This document shows positions 6,870 through 9,620 of a DNA stretch of 9,620 nt, piece by piece (the first letter of the stretch is position 1; the number at the start of each line of letters is the position of its first letter). The notes under the pieces are model-generated. The model had not been told where the DNA came from. It saw nothing but the letters and a program-made list of their open reading frames with translations, and searched no databases. Where the stretch lies: contig JAHIPW010000012.1 in the NCBI GenBank assembly GCA_018903055.1, positions 1-9,620 on the forward strand, read 5' to 3'. Made by a program: the position numbers and the translations under genes. The DNA is from a bacterium. GTDB lineage: Bacteria > UBP18 > UBA7526.

Positions 6870-8105
6870 ATGGCGAAAGAAAACTTTGTTGTTGGACTGG
6901 ACATCGGCACTACCAAGATCTGTGCCATTGTAGGGAAAAGAGACCAGGAAGGAAGAATAGAGATCCTGGGCCTGGGTCTCAGTCCCTCTGAGGGTTTGCG
7001 CAAAGGGATGGTGGTCGATTTAGAACATACTGTCCAATCCATAACCAGGGCAATTGAGGAGGCGGAGGTTCAATCTGGGTTTGAGATAACCGGGGTCTAT
7101 GCCGGTATTGCCGGAGGACATATCGAGGGATTAAACAGGAGCGGGGCGGTGGCTGTTGCTCATCCCGGTAGGGAGATTACCAGGAGCGATGTGGAGCGGG
7201 CAATGAACGCTGCCCAGGTGGTAGCCATACCCCCGGACAGGGAAGTCATCCATGTCCTTTCCCAGGACTTTAGTATCGATGATCAAGATGGAATTAAAGA
7301 ACCAGTGGGTATGTCCGGAGTGAGACTGGAGGCTAGGATTCACATCGTCACCGGAGCAGTGGCTGCTGCCCAGAATATTGTAAGGAGCGTCAATCGGGCC
7401 GGCTTCCGGGTGGAAGACATTATCTTGCAGCCTTTGGCCTCAGCAGAGGCGGTCCTAACTCCAGAGGAGAGAGAGCTGGGAGTGGTTCTGGTGGACATCG
7501 GAGGAGGGACTTCAGATATCACCCTCTTCCTGGAGGGGAATGTCTGGCATACTGCGGTTCTCTCTGTGGGAGGGGAACAGGTAACCAATGACATCGCCAT
7601 CGGCCTCTCCACTCCCATCAGTGGCGCAGAGAGGATAAAGAAAAGCTATGGCTCTTGTCTCAGCTCCTTAGTGGGAGAGGAGGAGATGGTCTATATTCCC
7701 GGAATTGGGGGAAGGAAGGATCACCCCTTAAAGAGGAGGGTCCTGAGCGAGATAATTCAACCCAGAATGGAAGAGATATTCTCCCTGGTAAATGAAGAGA
7801 TAAGGAAGACCGGCTATGAGGACCTGGTCAATGCCGGAGTGGTCGTTACCGGTGGCGCTTCCTTATTGGAAGGGGTGGTTAAGTTAGCAGAGCAGGTTCT
7901 CGATGTCCCGGTGAGGCTCGGTCTACCCCAGGGAATCAAGGGGCTTTCCCAAAACATAAATAGTCCCATTTATGCCACCGGGATTGGTCTGGTTATGCAG
8001 GGCCTGAGATATCGTGCTCAGGGCCGGCCCTCAAGGTTCACCGAGGACCATCTCTTCACCAAGATCACAGACAGGATGAAGGAGTGGCTGAAAGAATTCT
8101 TTTAA
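6870..8105 (+). CDS. ftsA: FtsA, actin-like Z-ring membrane anchor
   Basis: FtsA is an actin-fold ATPase that polymerises beneath the membrane, binds the FtsZ C-terminal tail and recruits later division proteins. The 411-residue protein shows the phosphate-1 loop VGLDIGTTKICAIVG at 8-22, the FtsA-specific 1C region at about 84-165, the phosphate-2 loop VDIGGGTSDIT at 208-218, VLSVGGEQVTNDIA at 230-243, and the adenosine motif VVVTGGASLLEGV at 324-336. The extreme C terminus FTKITDRMKEWLKEFF (396-411) is an amphipathic helix matching the membrane-targeting sequence of the family. The start is set by the GAGGAG-containing element immediately upstream. Its normal partner ftsZ lies downstream but is separated by a gene cassette of about 540 bp that begins at the ftsA stop codon. 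Confidence 0.97.
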   Translation: MAKENFVVGLDIGTTKICAIVGKRDQEGRIEILGLGLSPSEGLRKGMVVDLEHTVQSITRAIEEAEVQSGFEITGVYAGIAGGHIEGLNRSGAVAVAHPGREITRSDVERAMNAAQVVAIPPDREVIHVLSQDFSIDDQDGIKEPVGMSGVRLEARIHIVTGAVAAAQNIVRSVNRAGFRVEDIILQPLASAEAVLTPEERELGVVLVDIGGGTSDITLFLEGNVWHTAVLSVGGEQVTNDIAIGLSTPISGAERIKKSYGSCLSSLVGEEEMVYIPGIGGRKDHPLKRRVLSEIIQPRMEEIFSLVNEEIRKTGYEDLVNAGVVVTGGASLLEGVVKLAEQVLDVPVRLGLPQGIKGLSQNINSPIYATGIGLVMQGLRYRAQGRPSRFTEDHLFTKITDRMKEWLKEFF

Positions 8106-8151
8106 GCACAGATTCGCACAGATTTAAGACAGATTTTCACAGATCACAGAT
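8106..8151 (+). repeat. Left inverted repeat arm of the GxxExxY cassette
   Basis: Five CACAGAT units start at 8107, 8117, 8128 (variant GACAGAT), 8138 and 8145, giving spacings of 10, 11, 10 and 7. The arm starts immediately after the ftsA stop codon. Confidence 0.9.
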
Positions 8152-8159
8152 AAAGTGAT

Positions 8160-8603
8160 ATGAAAAAAGAAAATAATGATTTTCTTGAGAAAGAATTAAG
8201 TTACAAGATAATGGGCTGTTTCTACGATGTCCGCAATAAATATGGTAGTGGGCATCATGAAAGGGTCTATGATCGGACTCTGGGAGAACAGTTCGAACTG
8301 AAGAATATTCGTTATATATCTCAACCAAGAATTGATATTTACTCTCTTGATACTGGCAAGAAGATAGCCATTTATGTTCCTGATAAACTGGTAGAGAATA
8401 AGATAATAGTTGAGATAAAAGCTAAACCCGTTACTTCAAAAGAAGACCAAAGACAGGTCATAGAATATTTGAAAGCCTCTAAATACGAAATTGCTTACTT
8501 AGTAAACTTTGGTGAAGAGGAATTTCATCCCCAAAGGTTTATTTACACTAACGACCGAAAACCATTTTTATCTACAGGAAAGGTAACTCCCCAGAATCTG
8601 TGA
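8160..8603 (+). CDS. GxxExxY-family protein (PD-(D/E)XK nuclease-like fold)
   Basis: A 147-residue protein of the GxxExxY family (TIGR04256/PDDEXK_3 type). The name-giving motif is GHHERVY at 31-37, within the usual context of an N-terminal helix and then a YDRTLGEQFELKNI helix. The nuclease-like core shows PDKLVENKIIVEIKAKP at 74-90, with Asp75, Glu85 and Lys87 in PD-(D/E)XK spacing, followed by QRQVIEYLKASKYEIAYLVNFG at 97-118 as in family members. Catalytic residues therefore appear intact, but to my knowledge no activity has been established for the family. It is more AT-rich than ftsA and ftsZ and has no clear ribosome binding site. Its stop codon lies inside the right repeat arm. It has no known division role; the flanking inverted arrays suggest it arrived as a cassette. 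It is probably cotranscribed with ftsA and ftsZ. Confidence 0.88.
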   Translation: MKKENNDFLEKELSYKIMGCFYDVRNKYGSGHHERVYDRTLGEQFELKNIRYISQPRIDIYSLDTGKKIAIYVPDKLVENKIIVEIKAKPVTSKEDQRQVIEYLKASKYEIAYLVNFGEEEFHPQRFIYTNDRKPFLSTGKVTPQNL

Positions 8604-8641
8604 TCTGTGGCTATCTGTAGACAATCTGTGAATATCTGTGC
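8596..8641 (+). repeat. Right inverted repeat arm of the GxxExxY cassette
   Basis: Five ATCTGTG units start at 8596, 8603, 8613 (variant ATCTGTA), 8624 and 8634. The spacings 7, 10, 11 and 10 are the mirror image of the left arm, and the deviant unit is again the third, changed at the corresponding base. The first units include the stop of the GxxExxY gene. Confidence 0.9.
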
Positions 8642-8642
8642 T

Positions 8643-8660
8643 GACGAGCGATAGCGAGGA
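8643..8660 (+). promoter_or_regulatory. Recurring ribosome-binding element upstream of ftsZ
   Basis: The sequence gacgagcgatagcgagga places GAGGA four bases before the ftsZ ATG. It differs from the ftsA element (6849-6867) by one base over the shared 18 positions. It begins directly after the cassette's right arm, so it was probably the original ftsA-ftsZ junction. Confidence 0.7.
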
Positions 8661-8664
8661 AGAA

Positions 8665-9620
8665 ATGGCTATTGAATTTGAAGAAGAGATTCAGGTTCCC
8701 ACAAAGATAAAGGTTATTGGCCTGGGAGGGGGAGGGGGGAATGCTGTGGGAAGACTGGTGGACAGGAAGCTCCCCCAGGTGGATCTCATTGTGGCCAATA
8801 CCGATGCCCAAGCCCTGAAAGGTTGTCGAGTCTCCCAGAAGATTCAACTGGGCTGTAAGATCACCAAGGGCCTTGGTTCCGGAGCCGATCCCGAGATCGG
8901 CAAAAATGCTGCCTTAGAGGACAGGGAGAGGATACGGGAGGCCCTGGAGGAGGCAAACATCGTCTTTATCGCTGCCGGGTTAGGAGGGGGAACGGGAACC
9001 GGCGCTGCTCCAGTCGTTGCCCAGGTCTCGCGCTCTCTGGGTGCTCTGACCATCGCCATCGTTACCCTTCCCTTTACCTTTGAGGGAAGAAAGCGGGCCC
9101 TGGTGGCAGAGACGGGACTTAAGGAGCTGAAGCCCAAGGTAGATATTTTGATTGCCATTCCCAATCAAAAATTGATTGAACTGGTAAAGAAGGAGGATTC
9201 CATCATCCAGGCCTTTCAACCTGCAGATGACATCCTCTATCAGGGGGTTTCTTCCCTTTCAGACCTGGTGAGCCTTCCCGGATTGGTCAATGTAGACTTC
9301 GCAGATATTCACACGGTCATGAACTCTAAAGGAGAGGCCCTTTTGGGATTTGGAGAGGCGAAAGGAAATGGGCGCGCCCTTAACGCTGCTCGGTTGGCCC
9401 TGGCCAATCCCCTCTTAGAGGAAAAATCGATTACGAAAGCAAGAGGTGCCCTAATCAACATCACCGGACCCAAGGATCTTACCCTGAATGAAGTAAATGA
9501 GGTGATGAGCATTATCCATAAAGAGACAGATGACGATGCCCAGATTATCTTTGGTGCCGTAATAGATGAAAGACTTGAGGACCTCTTGAAGGTAACGGTG
9601 ATTGCCACGGGCCTGGAGGC
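8665..9620 (+). CDS. ftsZ: FtsZ, tubulin-like division GTPase (3' end beyond the window)
   Basis: FtsZ polymerises with GTP into the cytoplasmic ring that organises septation. The first 318 codons are present and the frame is still open at the window edge. The GTPase domain shows KVIGLGGGGGNAV at 16-28, ANTDAQAL at 44-51, the tubulin signature GLGGGTGTGAAP at 105-116, and LPFTFEG at 135-141. AIPNQKLIEL is at 164-173, followed by AFQPADDILYQGV. The T7 synergy loop NVDFAD is at 209-214, with both acidic residues required for GTP hydrolysis in the neighbouring subunit. It is followed by GFGEAKG, where many homologues have GIGEA or GTGEA. The second domain (ARGALINITG at 259-268) is mostly present. 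The C-terminal linker and the FtsA-binding peptide lie outside. The GAGGA element upstream sets the start. Confidence 0.96.
   Translation, partial: MAIEFEEEIQVPTKIKVIGLGGGGGNAVGRLVDRKLPQVDLIVANTDAQALKGCRVSQKIQLGCKITKGLGSGADPEIGKNAALEDRERIREALEEANIVFIAAGLGGGTGTGAAPVVAQVSRSLGALTIAIVTLPFTFEGRKRALVAETGLKELKPKVDILIAIPNQKLIELVKKEDSIIQAFQPADDILYQGVSSLSDLVSLPGLVNVDFADIHTVMNSKGEALLGFGEAKGNGRALNAARLALANPLLEEKSITKARGALINITGPKDLTLNEVNEVMSIIHKETDDDAQIIFGAVIDERLEDLLKVTVIATGLE

Larger units (their letters stand above)
8105..8642 (+). mobile_element. Putative GxxExxY gene cassette with terminal inverted repeat arrays, inserted between ftsA and ftsZ
   Basis: Two 46-base arms (8106-8151 and 8596-8641) are inverted copies of each other, matching at 36 of 46 positions with every mismatch confined to the spacers between units; one further base pair can be added outside (8105/8642). 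They enclose a single 147-codon gene. Deleting the cassette would leave ftsA followed within about 25 bases by the ftsZ ribosome-binding element, much like the ftsQ-ftsA junction. I see no target-site duplication and no transposase, so calling it mobile is an inference from architecture. Confidence 0.55.

Noticed and set aside
8106-8641. CRISPR array or direct-repeat locus
   Set aside because: Units are 7 bp, spacers 0-4 bp, and the two blocks are inverted around a gene; no CRISPR-size repeats or spacers.
8097-8650. Target-site duplication flanking the cassette
   Set aside because: Sequence just outside the arms (ttttaa on the left, tgacga on the right) shows no direct repeat, so transposition by a duplicating mechanism is not supported.
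9600-9620. ftsZ as a broken gene lacking a stop
   Set aside because: The frame is simply cut by the window edge; all motifs up to that point are in one uninterrupted frame.

Overview
The window is the distal half of a bacterial division and cell wall (dcw) cluster, with every gene on the + strand. The order is murD (3' end only), ftsW, murG, murC, murB, ddl, ftsQ, ftsA, a small GxxExxY-family gene, and ftsZ (5' part, running off the window end). The gene set implies a peptidoglycan-making bacterium that divides by an FtsZ/FtsA ring. The host cannot be named from sequence alone. Moderate GC, frequent AGA/AGG and ATA codons, repeat-filled intergenic gaps and a GxxExxY gene are what I would expect from an uncultivated, metagenome-derived lineage of the Omnitrophota/Aerophobota kind, but that placement is a low-confidence inference.

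Layout. Positions 1-2375 are compact: murD/ftsW and ftsW/murG overlap by the tetranucleotide ATGA, which suggests translational coupling. From murG onward the style changes. Five gaps (murG-murC, murC-murB, murB-ddl, ddl-ftsQ, ftsA-ftsZ) are filled by short tandem repeats of 7-11 bp. In four of them the repeats form two arms in inverted orientation, with a different unit sequence in each gap. In the ftsA-ftsZ gap the two arms enclose a whole gene for a GxxExxY protein (PD-(D/E)XK nuclease fold), so that gap looks like a gene-bearing cassette inserted into the most conserved gene pair of the cluster. The ftsQ-ftsA gap is short and lacks an array. A separate GC-rich palindrome lies in frame inside ddl. 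Near-identical short elements ending in AGCGAGG supply the ribosome binding site of murB, ftsA and ftsZ.

How the genes work together. MurB and MurC make UDP-MurNAc-L-Ala, MurD adds D-Glu, Ddl makes the D-Ala-D-Ala dipeptide, and MurG completes lipid II. FtsW polymerises lipid II at the septum. FtsZ forms the ring, FtsA tethers it to the membrane, and FtsQ links the ring to the periplasmic machinery. The core proteins look intact, with their key motifs visible. The noteworthy content is the repeat/cassette system that occupies the gaps.
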